Positions 8,104 through 16,720 of a DNA stretch of 64,000 bases are shown in pieces. The position numbers were made by a program, and so were the translations under genes. Source of the stretch: Streptomyces sp. NBC_01669. Its GTDB lineage: Bacteria > Actinomycetota > Actinomycetes > Streptomycetales > Streptomycetaceae. Where the stretch lies: positions 3,286,001-3,350,000 of the forward strand of contig NZ_JAPEQG010000001.1 of NCBI RefSeq assembly GCF_026339735.1, written 5' to 3'. The notes beneath the pieces were generated by a model. The model saw only the letters and a list, made by a program, of their open reading frames with translations. It was not told the origin of the DNA and did no database searches. Every line of letters begins with the position of its first letter. Positions within the stretch are counted from its first letter, which is position 1.

Positions 8104-9312
8104 ATGCACCACCTTGTCCCCGATGAGCTACGCGCCGCCGCGCGTGAGTTCCGGCCCGCGCTCGACGAGCTGAGCCTTGATCTGCACCGTATGCCGGAGA
8201 CGCGGTTCGAGGAGCACTACGCCGTCGAGCAACTGGCCAGCCGGCTCGCCGCCGCGGGTTTCGAGGTGGAGAAGGGCATCGCCGACCTGCCGACCGCTTT
8301 CACCGCCACCCATCGGGGTGCGACGGACGGCCCGACGATCGCGGTGCTGCTGGAATACGATGCGCTGCCCGGCATCGGCCACGGCTGCGGCCACAACCTC
8401 ATCGCGGCCGGCGGCCTGACCGCCGCCCTCGCCGCGGCCGCTGTACAGCCCGACCATCCGGGCGTCCTCAAGGTGATCGGCACCCCCGGCGAGGAGGGCG
8501 GCGGCGGCAAGATCCTCATGCTGGAGCGCGGCGCCTTCGCAGGGGTGGACGCGGCGGTGATGTTCCACCCGGCCGACCGGAGCCTGCGGGCCCGGCACGC
8601 GCTGGCCGCCAGCCACCTGCGGCTGACCTTCCGGGGCATCGCCGCGCATGCCGCCAAGGCGCCCTGGGACGGCCGCTCTGCGGCTGCGGGCGCGCAGCTG
8701 TTCCTCAACGCGATCGACTCGATGCGCCAGTTCATGCCACCGACCGCCCGCGTGCACGGCATCGTGACGCACGGCGGCGACGCCCCCAACGTCGTGCCCG
8801 AGCGTGCCGAGCTGGACATCTACGTACGCGAGGCCGCTTCCACCGCCCTGGATGAACTACTCAATCGGGTGCTCGCCGCCGCAGAGGGCGCCGCGCTGGC
8901 CACCGGCACCACCGTCGAGCACACCGAGACCGCGCCTCGCTACACCGAGCGCAACAACAACATGACGATGGCCGACCGGCTTGCCGCCTACACCGCCGGT
9001 CTCGGCCTGGAACTGGAGCCGCCGTCTCCGGCAAATCCGGCGGGTTCCTCGGACATCGGTAATGTGTCCGTCGAGCTGCCCGTGATCCATCCCTACGTGC
9101 AGATCTGCCCTCGTGACACCCCCGGGCACTCCGCGCAGATGCGCGAGGCTGCCCGTACGCCGGAGGCCCACGGCGCGGCCGAGACGGTCGCGACGGGCAT
9201 CGCCGCCCTGGTCCTGGACCTCCTCGGCGACCCGGAATTCCTCACTTCGGTTCGCGAAGAGTTCCAGGCGTCCGTTCCCGCTGCCGCACCCAATCGCTGT
9301 CAGGAGTCGTGA
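8104..9312 (+). CDS. M20-family amidohydrolase (AbgB/PM20D2-like)
   Basis: 402-residue zinc metallopeptidase-fold amidohydrolase. HGCGHN (residues ~94-99) is the M20D metal motif and [10 protein letters not shown] holds the catalytic Glu. [24 protein letters not shown] marks the dimerization domain with its conserved His. Relatives cleave p-aminobenzoyl-glutamate, N-acyl amino acids or dipeptides; the substrate here is unknown. There is no signal peptide, so it acts in the cytoplasm on imported compounds. The ATG at 8104 has GGAG upstream. Its stop overlaps the permease start (TGATG), so it is translationally coupled to the amino-acid transporter, which probably supplies its substrate. Confidence 0.87.
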   Translation: MHHLVPDELRAAAREFRPALDELSLDLHRMPETRFEEHYAVEQLASRLAAAGFEVEKGIADLPTAFTATHRGATDGPTIAVLLEYDALPGIGHGCGHNLIAAGGLTAALAAAAVQPDHPGVLKVIGTPGEEGGGGKILMLERGAFAGVDAAVMFHPADRSLRARHALAASHLRLTFRGIAAHAAKAPWDGRSAAAGAQLFLNAIDSMRQFMPPTARVHGIVTHGGDAPNVVPERAELDIYVREAASTALDELLNRVLAAAEGAALATGTTVEHTETAPRYTERNNNMTMADRLAAYTAGLGLELEPPSPANPAGSSDIGNVSVELPVIHPYVQICPRDTPGHSAQMREAARTPEAHGAAETVATGIAALVLDLLGDPEFLTSVREEFQASVPAAAPNRCQES

Positions 9313-10112
9313 TGGCCCCTTCCACCCCGCAGGACCTGGCATCCAATGCCCTGGTCAACACGTTCTTCAACTGGGACCTGATCCTCCAGACCTTCCCCCG
9401 GCTGATCACCGAGGGCCTGCTCAACACCATCGTCATCGCGATCGGCGCCATCGTCGTGGGCATCGTCATCGCCCTGCTCGCGGCGATGCTGCTGCTGTCG
9501 AACCGCTGGTGGATACGGCTCCCCGCCCGGCTGTACGTCGACATCTTCCGCGGGCTGCCGGTGATCATCACGGTCATGCTGGTCGGCGTGGGCCTGCCCG
9601 CCGCCGGGTTCCGCCCCTTCGGCACGGATCCGTTCGGCTACGCGATCCTGGCGATCGGCATCATCTCCGGCGCTTACACCGCGGAGATCTTCCGATCCGG
9701 CATCCAGAGTGTCGACCCCGGCCAGCTACAGGCCGCCCGCAGCCTCGGCCTGAGCTACCTGAAGGCGATGCGGCTGGTCGTGGTGCCACAGGGCATCCGG
9801 CGCGTGCTGCCCGCCATGGCTGGCCAGTTCGTCAAGGACATCAAGGAGAGTTCGCTGGTCTACCTGCTCGGCCTGGCCGCCGGGCAGCGCGAGCTGTACT
9901 TCATCGCGCAGGAGGAGGTCGCCCGCACCTACAACTCCTCACCGCTGATCGCCGCCGGCCTGTGCTACCTCTGCCTGACTATTCCGCTGACGTACTTCAT
10001 GAACCACCTCGACAAGCGGCTGCGCGAGGGCCCGAAACCCGGGAACCCCCTGGCCATCGCCGACCCGCACCCCCAGACCCCCGTTCCGGCCACCGCAGGA
10101 GAGAAGGCATGA
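9312..10112 (+). CDS. Amino-acid ABC transporter permease (HisM/GlnP type)
   Basis: 266 residues, about five or six membrane segments (for example [21 protein letters not shown]). It carries the BPD-transport signature [20 protein letters not shown], the EAA-loop that contacts the ATPase, and continues [19 protein letters not shown], diagnostic of the polar amino-acid (PAAT) family. The start ATG overlaps the M20 stop by one base and its own stop overlaps the ATPase start (ATGA). Only one permease is present, so it probably works as a homodimer. Confidence 0.9.
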   Translation: MAPSTPQDLASNALVNTFFNWDLILQTFPRLITEGLLNTIVIAIGAIVVGIVIALLAAMLLLSNRWWIRLPARLYVDIFRGLPVIITVMLVGVGLPAAGFRPFGTDPFGYAILAIGIISGAYTAEIFRSGIQSVDPGQLQAARSLGLSYLKAMRLVVVPQGIRRVLPAMAGQFVKDIKESSLVYLLGLAAGQRELYFIAQEEVARTYNSSPLIAAGLCYLCLTIPLTYFMNHLDKRLREGPKPGNPLAIADPHPQTPVPATAGEKA

Positions 10113-10867
10113 CCGCCGTAACCAGGGCCCCGGCCACTCCCGCCGCGTTGCGGGTCACCGGCCTCAGCAAGAGCTACGGCAGCCATACCGTGCTGAGGGA
10201 CATCACCATCGACGTACGCGCCGGCGAGACCCTCTGCCTGATCGGCCCCTCCGGCTCCGGCAAGTCCACCCTCCTGAAGTGCCTCAACCTTCTGGAGACC
10301 CCCGACTCCGGCGAGATCTGGCTCGGCGGGACCTGCCTGACCGCCCCGCGTGCCGACGTCGACGCCGCCCGCGCCCGCATCGGCATGGTATTCCAGCACT
10401 TCAACCTCTTCCCGCACCTGAGCGTCGAGCGCAATGTCACGCTTGCCCTGACCTCGGTCAAGGGCATGGACCGAGAGCAAGCCCGGCAGATCGCGCTGCG
10501 CCGGCTGGCGGAGGTCGGCCTCTCCGCCTTCGCCGACCGGCGGCCGGCGCAGCTGTCAGGCGGCCAGCAGCAGCGCGTCGCCATCGCCCGCGCGCTCGCC
10601 ATGGAGCCCGAGGTGATGCTCTTCGACGAGGCCACCTCCGCGCTTGACCCCGAACTGGTCAAGGACGTGCTCGCCGTGATGCGGGACCTCGCGTCGGGCG
10701 GCATGACCATGGCCGTCGTCACTCACGAAATGGGCTTCGCCCGGGAGGCCGCCGACCGCGTCGCCTTCATGTGCGACGGCCGCCTTGCCGAGATCGACAC
10801 CCCCGACCAGATCTTCGAACGCGCCGAACACCCCCGGCTGCGCCAGTTCCTCTCCCAGGTCCTCTGA
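10109..10867 (+). CDS. Amino-acid ABC transporter ATP-binding protein
   Basis: 252 residues, a complete ABC ATPase: Walker [11 protein letters not shown]-loop [11 protein letters not shown], signature [15 protein letters not shown], Walker [13 protein letters not shown] and switch His in VVTHEMGFA. The sequence is of the GlnQ/HisP class for polar amino acids. Its start overlaps the permease stop by four bases. It powers the importer made with the permease and the lipoprotein that follows. Confidence 0.93.
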   Translation: MTAVTRAPATPAALRVTGLSKSYGSHTVLRDITIDVRAGETLCLIGPSGSGKSTLLKCLNLLETPDSGEIWLGGTCLTAPRADVDAARARIGMVFQHFNLFPHLSVERNVTLALTSVKGMDREQARQIALRRLAEVGLSAFADRRPAQLSGGQQQRVAIARALAMEPEVMLFDEATSALDPELVKDVLAVMRDLASGGMTMAVVTHEMGFAREAADRVAFMCDGRLAEIDTPDQIFERAEHPRLRQFLSQVL

Positions 10868-10896
10868 ACGCCCGTCCCCCGTACAGGAGCCCACCC

Positions 10897-11775
10897 ATGC
10901 ACAGCACCACCCTGCGCAGATCACTTCTCGCCGGCGCCGCAGCCGTCCTGCTGCTCCCCCTCACCGCCTGCGGCGGCGACAGCGACAGCGGCTCGGCGAA
11001 CGCCTCGACCGCCAAGTACAAGCTGGTCCAGAAGGGAGTGATCACCGCCGGTACGCAGGCCGAGCAGCCGCCCTTCGCCGTGACCGACGCCTCCGGCAAC
11101 CCCACCGGCTTCGCCGTCGACCTGATGAACGAAGCTGCCAAGCGCCTCGACGTGAAGATCCAGTACAAGACCACGAACCTGCAGGGCATCCTCGCCGGGC
11201 TGTCCGCCGGGCAGTACGACATCGGCGTCGCCGGCGTGGGCGCCACTCCCGAGCGCGCCAAGCAGGTCTCCTTCACCACCCCGTACTACTGGGGCTTCAC
11301 CTCCGTTGTGACCAAGAAGAGCGGCAAAGAGACCCGGCTCCCGGACTTCGATGGCAGGCGGGTCGGAGTCGTCAGTGGCGCAGTCCAGGAAGCCTTCATC
11401 GCCACGAAGATGCCCAAAGCGAAGCTCGTGAAGTTCAAGGACCAGACCGCCCTGATCTCGCAGCTGCTCTCCGGCGGTGTCGAGGCGATCGTGCTCGGCG
11501 GCGCCGACGCGGACGAATACGTAGAGAAGCAGCCCGTACGAATCGCCGTCGAGCAGGACAGCCTCCAAGGCAGCGCGTTCCCCCTGCGCAAGGACGGCGA
11601 CCCGAAACTCCTCAAGGACATCGACGCCCAGATCGACGCGATGATCGACGACGGCACCTACGTCAAGCTGTACAAGAAGTACTTCAAGGACCCGATCGCC
11701 GCCGACCTGATCAAGGAGCGCCCCAACCTCGCCAAGCAGGTCGAAGGAACCGACCTGGCCCCCGCCGAAGGCTGA
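10897..11775 (+). CDS. Amino-acid ABC transporter substrate-binding lipoprotein
   Basis: 292 residues. The signal peptide has a lipobox ending LTAC with Cys25, so the protein is anchored on the outer face of the membrane. A family 3 binding-protein fold follows (GVITAGTQAEQPPF, GFAVDLMNEAAKRLDV, YDIGVAGVGATPERAKQVSFTTPYY). Ligands of this family are polar amino acids, opines or related compounds; the exact ligand is unknown. The start is 29 bases after the ATPase stop with AGGAG upstream. It is the last gene of the M20-permease-ATPase operon, followed by a long hairpin. Confidence 0.9.
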   Translation: MHSTTLRRSLLAGAAAVLLLPLTACGGDSDSGSANASTAKYKLVQKGVITAGTQAEQPPFAVTDASGNPTGFAVDLMNEAAKRLDVKIQYKTTNLQGILAGLSAGQYDIGVAGVGATPERAKQVSFTTPYYWGFTSVVTKKSGKETRLPDFDGRRVGVVSGAVQEAFIATKMPKAKLVKFKDQTALISQLLSGGVEAIVLGGADADEYVEKQPVRIAVEQDSLQGSAFPLRKDGDPKLLKDIDAQIDAMIDDGTYVKLYKKYFKDPIAADLIKERPNLAKQVEGTDLAPAEG

Positions 11776-11814
11776 TCACCACGCGGTGACGGCGACTTCC
11801 GCCAGGGTGATCAG
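11772..11814 (+). terminator. Candidate terminator after amino-acid ABC operon
   Basis: Arms CTGATCACC and GGTGATCAG are perfect and flank a 25-nt loop. The stop codon of the binding-protein gene lies in the left arm. Confidence 0.5.
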
Positions 11815-12084
11815 ACCTCGACTGACTGCGCCTGCGCGACCAAGGGATTCGTGGTGAGTCCTTCCACTCGTGGAGCCCAGGACTCCGACATGCGCACCAG
11901 GTCGCCCCTGGCCGGGCGCGCGCGTCCCTTGCTGCGGCTGTCGTCCTCGTGGTGTTGATCGGCAGGAAGGAGAGATCTACCCCGCTGCAGTGGCTGCACT
12001 TCGACCAGTCGCTCCGGAAGCGCAGTCCGCACACAGTCCGCAAGACACCCGATCAAGACCGTCGCACCCCGTCGCCAGCAATCG

Positions 12085-12141
12085 AAAAAAGGCCAGGTCA
12101 GCGACCTGCAGCAGCCATCGCCGCAGGTCACCAACCTGGCC
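12085..12141 (-). terminator. Intrinsic terminator with U6 tract, leftward
   Basis: Nested arms GGCCAGGT/ACCTGGCC and GACCTGC/GCAGGTC form a 51-nt imperfect stem. On the minus strand it is followed directly by six T. A classic U-tract is unusual for this genome. Confidence 0.6.
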
Positions 12142-12237
12142 CATTACTAGGAGACCAAGAAGGCCTGATCGCCGAGTTGGCGCATGCGGCCGGGTCCGGA
12201 CGGACCCGACTGCCGCAGCGCGGACGGCGTACACGGA

Positions 12238-12275
12238 CAGGAGGGCCCGGCAGCTTCGGCTGCCGGGCCCTCCTG
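12238..12275. terminator. Perfect 17-bp hairpin with TTCG tetraloop
   Basis: The arms run 12238-12254 and 12259-12275 (left arm begins CAGGAGGGCCCGG) and enclose TTCG, an exceptionally stable loop. It lies downstream of the MFS gene and of the coding-like scrap on the minus strand. Confidence 0.65.
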
Positions 12276-12307
12276 GCGTTCGACGGTGCGCGAGTACGAG
12301 GTCTCGG

Positions 12308-12469
12308 CCCGGCCCGGATCTGCTCCGGCTCGGGCAGCTTGTTCGGCGGGGAGCCGCCCGCTCCGAGGAACCCGTCCGGGCCGTGCTCGCGGAAATACGC
12401 GGCATGGGCCGGCTGGGTGCCCGGCCGCACCCACAGGTTTTCCGGTGTCCTCTTCGAACTGATCGGGCA
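12308..12469 (-). pseudogene. Coding-like scrap, unidentified
   Basis: One minus-strand frame opens after a stop and reads KRTPENLWVRPGTQPAHAAYF, then REHGPDGFLGAGG and NKLPEPEQIRAG with strongly GC-biased third positions. Beyond that the bias is lost. It looks like the C-terminal remnant of a degraded gene. I cannot identify the family. Confidence 0.3.
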
Positions 12470-12531
12470 TCAGCGCCCCTGCGGGCAGGGCACATGGGCA
12501 GCTCCCCGATTCGGCGGGACCGCCAGGGCGG

Positions 12532-14004
12532 TCACCGGCCGGTGGCTCCCGCGCGCAGCCGGGTTCCCAGGAACGCGCCGGCCAGCAGCGAACCCATCAG
12601 GACCAGTGCGGAGTTGACCAGGATCGCGACCGTGACTCCGGACAGGACGCCGGTGGGTCCGGTGTCACCGAGCGAGGTCATCCGGGCGGCGGCGACGGCG
12701 CTCATGACCGGGATACCCATGGTGATGCCGACCTGCTGGGTCATCGTGGCGAGGCCGGTGGCCAGGCCCTGTTCGGTGTCGCCGAGGCCGGAGGTGGCGG
12801 TGACCATGAAGCCGACGATCATCAGCATGTTGCCGATGCCGCCGATGAAGGTGGCGGCGAGGAGGAGCCAGATCCAGGCGCCGGAGGTGCCGAGGGCGAC
12901 CAGGGTGAGCGTGGCGGCGGCCTGGACGATGCCGCCGGCGACGATGGTGGCCCGGGTCCCGCAGCGACCGACGGCACGGCCGCCGAGGGTGCCGCCGATG
13001 ACTGTGCCCAGGCCCAGGACGCCGAAGGCGAATCCGGTGGCGAGGGGTGAGTAGCCGAGGACTTCCTGCAGGTAGAGGGTGAGGAGGAAGACGAGGGAGG
13101 TCTCGGTGACGAAGGCGATCAGCCCCGCCGCGTTGCCCCAGATGACGCTGCGTCGCCTCAGGATCCGTACGGGTACGAGGGGCGTCGCGGCCCGCTTCTC
13201 GACGAACCAGAAGGCGACGAGAAGGGCGACGCCCGCGAGGAGTGCGGCCAGGGTGGTGGGGGTGGTCCAGCCGGTCTCACCGGCCTGGGTGAGTCCGTAG
13301 ACGAGGGCGAGGAGTCCGCCGGTGACGGTCACGGCGCCCGGGATGTCGAGCCTGGGCCGCTCGCTGGGGCGCGAGTCGGTGATGACGGACGGAGCGAGAA
13401 CGAGGACGAGCAGGGCGACGGGGGCGTTGATGAAGAACGCCCAGCGCCAGGAGAGCAGGTCGGTGAGGAGCCCGCCGAGAATGGCTCCCGCGGTGAACCC
13501 GGCTGACATCAGGGCTCCGTTGAGACCGAGGGCGCGTTCACGCAGCGGGCCCTCCTTGAAGGCCGTCGTCAGCAGGGCGAGCCCGGCCGGAGTGACGGCC
13601 GCGGTGGCCAGACCCTGCAGCACGCGCGCGCAGAGCAGGACTTCGGGCGAGGTGGCGAGTCCGCCGAGGAGGGAGGAGGCGCCGAGGGCGGCCATCCCGC
13701 CGAGGAACAGCCGCTTGCGCCCGACGATGTCTGCCACGCGCCCGAAGAGGAGGGTGAAGCCGGCGGCGGCGAGCGCGAAGGCGGTCGCGATCCACTGGAG
13801 GTCGGCGAGGGAGAAGCCGAGCCCCTTACCGACGACCGGCAGTGCGACGTTCAGGATCGAGAAGTCCACGGCGATCATGAACTGGGCGCCGAGAAGAAGG
13901 GTGAGGACGAGCTTCTGCCGCCCGGTCATGCGGATCCCGGGCTGCGCGGGGGCGGCGGCGCCGGCTTCGACCGTCGGTGACGGGGTTGTGCGGGGTGCGG
14001 ACAT
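12532..14004 (-). CDS. MFS drug:H+ antiporter, DHA2 (14-TMS) family
   Basis: 490 residues with about 14 hydrophobic segments. VDFSILNVALPVV in the first helix is the DHA2 motif D1, GRVADIVGRKRLFL is the cytoplasmic loop-2 motif A, and LGLNGALMSAGFTAGAILGG lies near motif C, which is typical of exporters. It should export toxic compounds or antibiotics in exchange for protons. The ATG at 14004 has GAGGAAG upstream; a TTG at 14019 is the longer alternative. It is divergent from a TetR repressor with an inverted-repeat operator between them, the standard efflux-pump arrangement. Confidence 0.9.
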   Translation of the reverse strand: MSAPRTTPSPTVEAGAAAPAQPGIRMTGRQKLVLTLLLGAQFMIAVDFSILNVALPVVGKGLGFSLADLQWIATAFALAAAGFTLLFGRVADIVGRKRLFLGGMAALGASSLLGGLATSPEVLLCARVLQGLATAAVTPAGLALLTTAFKEGPLRERALGLNGALMSAGFTAGAILGGLLTDLLSWRWAFFINAPVALLVLVLAPSVITDSRPSERPRLDIPGAVTVTGGLLALVYGLTQAGETGWTTPTTLAALLAGVALLVAFWFVEKRAATPLVPVRILRRRSVIWGNAAGLIAFVTETSLVFLLTLYLQEVLGYSPLATGFAFGVLGLGTVIGGTLGGRAVGRCGTRATIVAGGIVQAAATLTLVALGTSGAWIWLLLAATFIGGIGNMLMIVGFMVTATSGLGDTEQGLATGLATMTQQVGITMGIPVMSAVAAARMTSLGDTGPTGVLSGVTVAILVNSALVLMGSLLAGAFLGTRLRAGATGR

Positions 14005-14028
14005 GAGTGTCTTCCTCAAGCAGGAGTT

Positions 14029-14052
14029 TTAACGGTTCCGTGGTTCCGTTAA
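14029..14052. promoter_or_regulatory. TetR operator candidate
   Basis: TTAACGG and CCGTTAA are perfect inverted arms 24 bases end to end, and GGTTCCGT is directly repeated inside. It lies between the divergent MFS and tetR starts, 25 bases upstream of the pump start. Confidence 0.65.
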
Positions 14053-14104
14053 GGTAGGGCCACCGTAGCAGGAGAAGCCTGCCTAATGGAACTGGAGACC
14101 CGTT

Positions 14105-14716
14105 ATGACTTCTGAGGGTGTGGAGCCCGGCACCGTCCGGCCCGGTGGGCGTACCGCCCGGGTCCGGGAATCCGTCCTGCGGGCGGCGGGCGACGCCCTG
14201 GTCGAGCACGGCTTCGACGGCCTCGACCTCGCCGATGTCGCCCGCCGTGCGGGGGTCGGCAAGACCACCGTCTACCGGCGCTGGTCCACCACCACCGGTC
14301 TCATCGCCGATCTGCTCGACGACATGGCCGAGCAGTCCTCTCCCCGTACGGACACGGGTTCACTGATCGAGGACCTCAGGGCCAATGCGCAGCTCGTGGT
14401 GAAGACGCTGACCGACCCGCGCCAGGGCCCGCTCTTCACGTCGGTGATCGCCGCGGCGACGTGTGACCCCCGCACGGCCGAGTCCCTGCACCGCTTCTAC
14501 GCGATCCGCGTCAAGGAGTGGGCGGGCTGCGTCACCGCGGCCCTGGAACGCGGCGAGCTGCCCGCGGGCACGGATCCCGACGAGGTGATCCGCGCGGTCT
14601 CGGCCCCGCTCTACTACCGGCTGCTGGCCAGCGGCGCTCCCCTCGACGCGGCGGCCGCCGACCTCGCCGCCGAGGCCGCGGCGGCTGCGGCGCGCGCGGG
14701 CGTGTACGTGAGGTGA
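14105..14716 (+). CDS. TetR/AcrR-family repressor
   Basis: 203 residues. The N-terminal TetR HTH is complete: RESVLRAAGDALVEHGFDGL, then LADVARRAGVGKTTVYRRW. The C-terminal ~130 helical residues are the ligand/dimer domain, with a C-terminal half of the TetR_C_11 kind (ESLHRFYAIRVKEWAGCV). The start ATG follows GGAGACCCGTT. It is divergent from the DHA2 pump, which it most likely represses until a pump substrate binds. It is predicted to repress itself through the shared palindrome. Confidence 0.9.
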   Translation: MTSEGVEPGTVRPGGRTARVRESVLRAAGDALVEHGFDGLDLADVARRAGVGKTTVYRRWSTTTGLIADLLDDMAEQSSPRTDTGSLIEDLRANAQLVVKTLTDPRQGPLFTSVIAAATCDPRTAESLHRFYAIRVKEWAGCVTAALERGELPAGTDPDEVIRAVSAPLYYRLLASGAPLDAAAADLAAEAAAAAARAGVYVR

Positions 14717-14753
14717 CGCGGCGCGCGCCGGGCGGGGGCTGCCCCGCGCTTCC

Positions 14754-15374
14754 TCACCACTGCCTGCGCAGCCTCACCGCCCACGGGTGGTCGGCGCCGT
14801 GCGCCAGGGCGATGGTCTCAGTCAGCCAGGCGCGTTGGTCGGTGCTCAGGATCGGCAGAGCGGTCGCGAAGTCCTGGTCGTCCTTGGGACGCCGGGACTT
14901 GGCCTTGTACAGCAGCTGCACCTGCGGGACCAGGTACGGGACGCCGTCCCCCGAGACCCGGCCCAACCGGTCGAGCGGGAGGCGGATGCGGGGGTCGCGG
15001 CGGAAGACCCAGTGGCCGTCGTCGTCCGCCTCGTCGAGCATGAGCTGGACCCTCCAGGGCTCGCCGGGGCCCGGACGGCACCAGATGTCGTGGACGTGGG
15101 GCGGCAGTGTCTCGCCGGGCAGCCACGGGCGAAGGTTGCCGGGCGGGTCGGCGGCCCACCACTCCCAGCCGGCGAGCACCTGCTGGGCGGTCAGCTGGTC
15201 GCGGCGGAGCAGCATGACGTCGATGTCGGCGTGGTCCCGGAAGGCGTGCCCGACGGCCAGTTCGACCGCGTATCCGCCTGCAATCCACCAGGGGGTGTGC
15301 AGTACGGAGAAGCGGCGGGCGACCTCGGGGAGCGGGGCGGGGTCCCATGGGCCCCAGGGGGTTTCTGTGCGCAT
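14754..15374 (-). CDS. Nucleotidyltransferase-fold protein (aminoglycoside adenylyltransferase-like)
   Basis: 206 residues. WIAGGYAVELAVGHAFRDHA then DIDVMLLRRDQ fits the GG...(R/H)xDxD pattern of ANT(2'')/LinB-like nucleotidyltransferases, with the DID pair as metal ligands. Further features are QLMLDEADDDGHWVFRR and a C-terminal KAKSRRPKDDQDF segment seen in the same group. It would transfer AMP to a small hydroxylated substrate; a resistance role is possible but unproven. The start ATG is at 15374. It is a stand-alone gene between tetR and the NmrA-like gene. Confidence 0.72.
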   Translation of the reverse strand: MRTETPWGPWDPAPLPEVARRFSVLHTPWWIAGGYAVELAVGHAFRDHADIDVMLLRRDQLTAQQVLAGWEWWAADPPGNLRPWLPGETLPPHVHDIWCRPGPGEPWRVQLMLDEADDDGHWVFRRDPRIRLPLDRLGRVSGDGVPYLVPQVQLLYKAKSRRPKDDQDFATALPILSTDQRAWLTETIALAHGADHPWAVRLRRQW

Positions 15375-15440
15375 GTGCCGTCGTTCCGTCCCATCGGACC
15401 GGTCCGGTCCGGCCGGCGTCCCGGCCGGTCCGCCGGGAGT

Positions 15441-16352
15441 TCAGTCGGTTCTGAGCAGGTGCCGGTAGCTGCCCGGATGCTCCCGGAGGTACGTGGCCAG
15501 GTTCTGCGCCGGACGGCCGGTCAGACGAGGTACGGCGTCCGAGACGGTGGCCATCTCGCCGGTCGCGATCGCCTCGTAGGACGTCACCCAGCCGGCGACC
15601 TCCCAGTCCGCCGCGCCGTACTGCGCGCGTGACGCGTATGCCTCCTCCCGGGTCTCCGGGTGGTAGGTGATGGTCCGTCCGGTGGCCCGGCTCAGTTCCT
15701 CGGCCGCTTCGGCGAGGGTGAATGCCTCCGGTCCGGTGAGGTCGTACGTCACCCCGTCGTGGCGGGTGTCCTCGCTCTCGGTGTCGGCCAGCAGGACGGC
15801 CGTCGCCGCGTCCGCGATGTCCTCGTGCGCCACCGCTGCGACCCGGCCGTCGCCGCCCGGGCCGCGCAGCACTCCGTCGGACCCGGTCATCGCCGGGATC
15901 CCGGCGAGGTACCAGCTGTCGCGGAGGAAGGTGTAGCGCACCTCGGAGACACGGATGTGCGCCTCGGTGTGCCAGTGGTCGCGGCCGAAGGTGAACGTGG
16001 CGTCGGGTGCGGCGCCGAGGAAGGACACGTACACGATGCGTTCGACGCCGGCGGCGACCGCCGCGTCCACGGCGGTGGTGTGTTCGCGTACCCGGTCGGG
16101 GCCCTCGTGCGCGGAGACGAGGAACAGGGTGTGCGCCCCGGCGAGTGCCCGGCGCATGGCCGCCCCGTCACCGTAGGAGGCGGGTGGAGCGGCGACCGCC
16201 CCGGGCAGGTCCGGCAGCCGGGACGGGTCACGGCCCAGCAGCCGGACGGGGACGCCGGCGCGCACGAGCCGCTGGGCGACGCTGCCGCCGACTGCGCCGC
16301 TCGCTCCGGTGACCGCGATGATCGGGGCGTCGGTGGGGGGTGTGGTGTTCAT
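15441..16352 (-). CDS. NmrA-like NAD(P)-binding protein (atypical SDR)
   Basis: 303 residues. The N-terminal Rossmann motif TGASGAVGGSVAQ is followed by VRLLGRDPSRL, where Arg suggests NADPH preference, and a HTLFLVSAHEGPDR loop. The catalytic Tyr-x3-Lys of classical SDRs is missing, as in NmrA/QOR2 (NAD(P)H:quinone oxidoreductase 2-like) proteins. The role may be redox sensing or quinone reduction. The ATG start overlaps the stop of the DUF952 gene (ATGA), so the two are cotranscribed. Confidence 0.82.
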   Translation of the reverse strand: MNTTPPTDAPIIAVTGASGAVGGSVAQRLVRAGVPVRLLGRDPSRLPDLPGAVAAPPASYGDGAAMRRALAGAHTLFLVSAHEGPDRVREHTTAVDAAVAAGVERIVYVSFLGAAPDATFTFGRDHWHTEAHIRVSEVRYTFLRDSWYLAGIPAMTGSDGVLRGPGGDGRVAAVAHEDIADAATAVLLADTESEDTRHDGVTYDLTGPEAFTLAEAAEELSRATGRTITYHPETREEAYASRAQYGAADWEVAGWVTSYEAIATGEMATVSDAVPRLTGRPAQNLATYLREHPGSYRHLLRTD

Positions 16353-16711
16353 GCGGGACTGCCTTCCTCGCGCGGCCAGGGACGTACCTCCACGACCGCG
16401 TCCACCGGGACGGGGCCGTAGATGTGCGGAAACTCCTCGCCGCCGGGCGCGAACGACTCGTACCGCACGGGCACGGAGAGCCGCGCGGGGTCGATGACGA
16501 GCACCACCAGGTCGGCAGGGGTCTCGGCATCGGCCGGGGCCCCGGCGCCGTACAGCATCTCGGCCACGCCGGGGAGCTGGTGGGGCAGCGAGCAGTGGAT
16601 GAAGCCCTCTTCGTGCAGGGTGCGGCCGCGGGTGGACATCTCGTACGTCCCGACCCCGCGGGCCGCCTCCCACAGAGGGCCTTCGGTGAGGTGCAGCAGG
16701 AGTTCGGCCAT
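16349..16711 (-). CDS. DUF952 family protein
   Basis: 120 residues. It begins with AELLLHLTEGPLWEAA and has FIHCSLPHQLPGV and FPHIYGPVPVDAVV, the conserved core of DUF952, a small cytoplasmic family without a known reaction. Conserved His residues (FIHCS, FPHIYG) could be catalytic. It is translationally coupled to the NmrA-like gene by a four-base overlap and begins 10 bases after the epimerase gene, so three genes form one minus-strand operon. Confidence 0.85.
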   Translation of the reverse strand: MAELLLHLTEGPLWEAARGVGTYEMSTRGRTLHEEGFIHCSLPHQLPGVAEMLYGAGAPADAETPADLVVLVIDPARLSVPVRYESFAPGGEEFPHIYGPVPVDAVVEVRPWPREEGSPA

Positions 16712-16720
16712 GGGGCCAAA

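Larger units (their letters stand above)
11815..12531. other. Long non-coding stretch with two strong hairpins and a coding-like scrap
   Basis: No complete gene is visible in about 720 bases. It contains a U-tract terminator reading leftward (12085-12141), a 17-bp stem with a TTCG loop (12238-12275), and a minus-strand coding-like scrap (12308-12469). It separates the ABC operon from the MFS gene and looks like degraded sequence. Confidence 0.6.
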
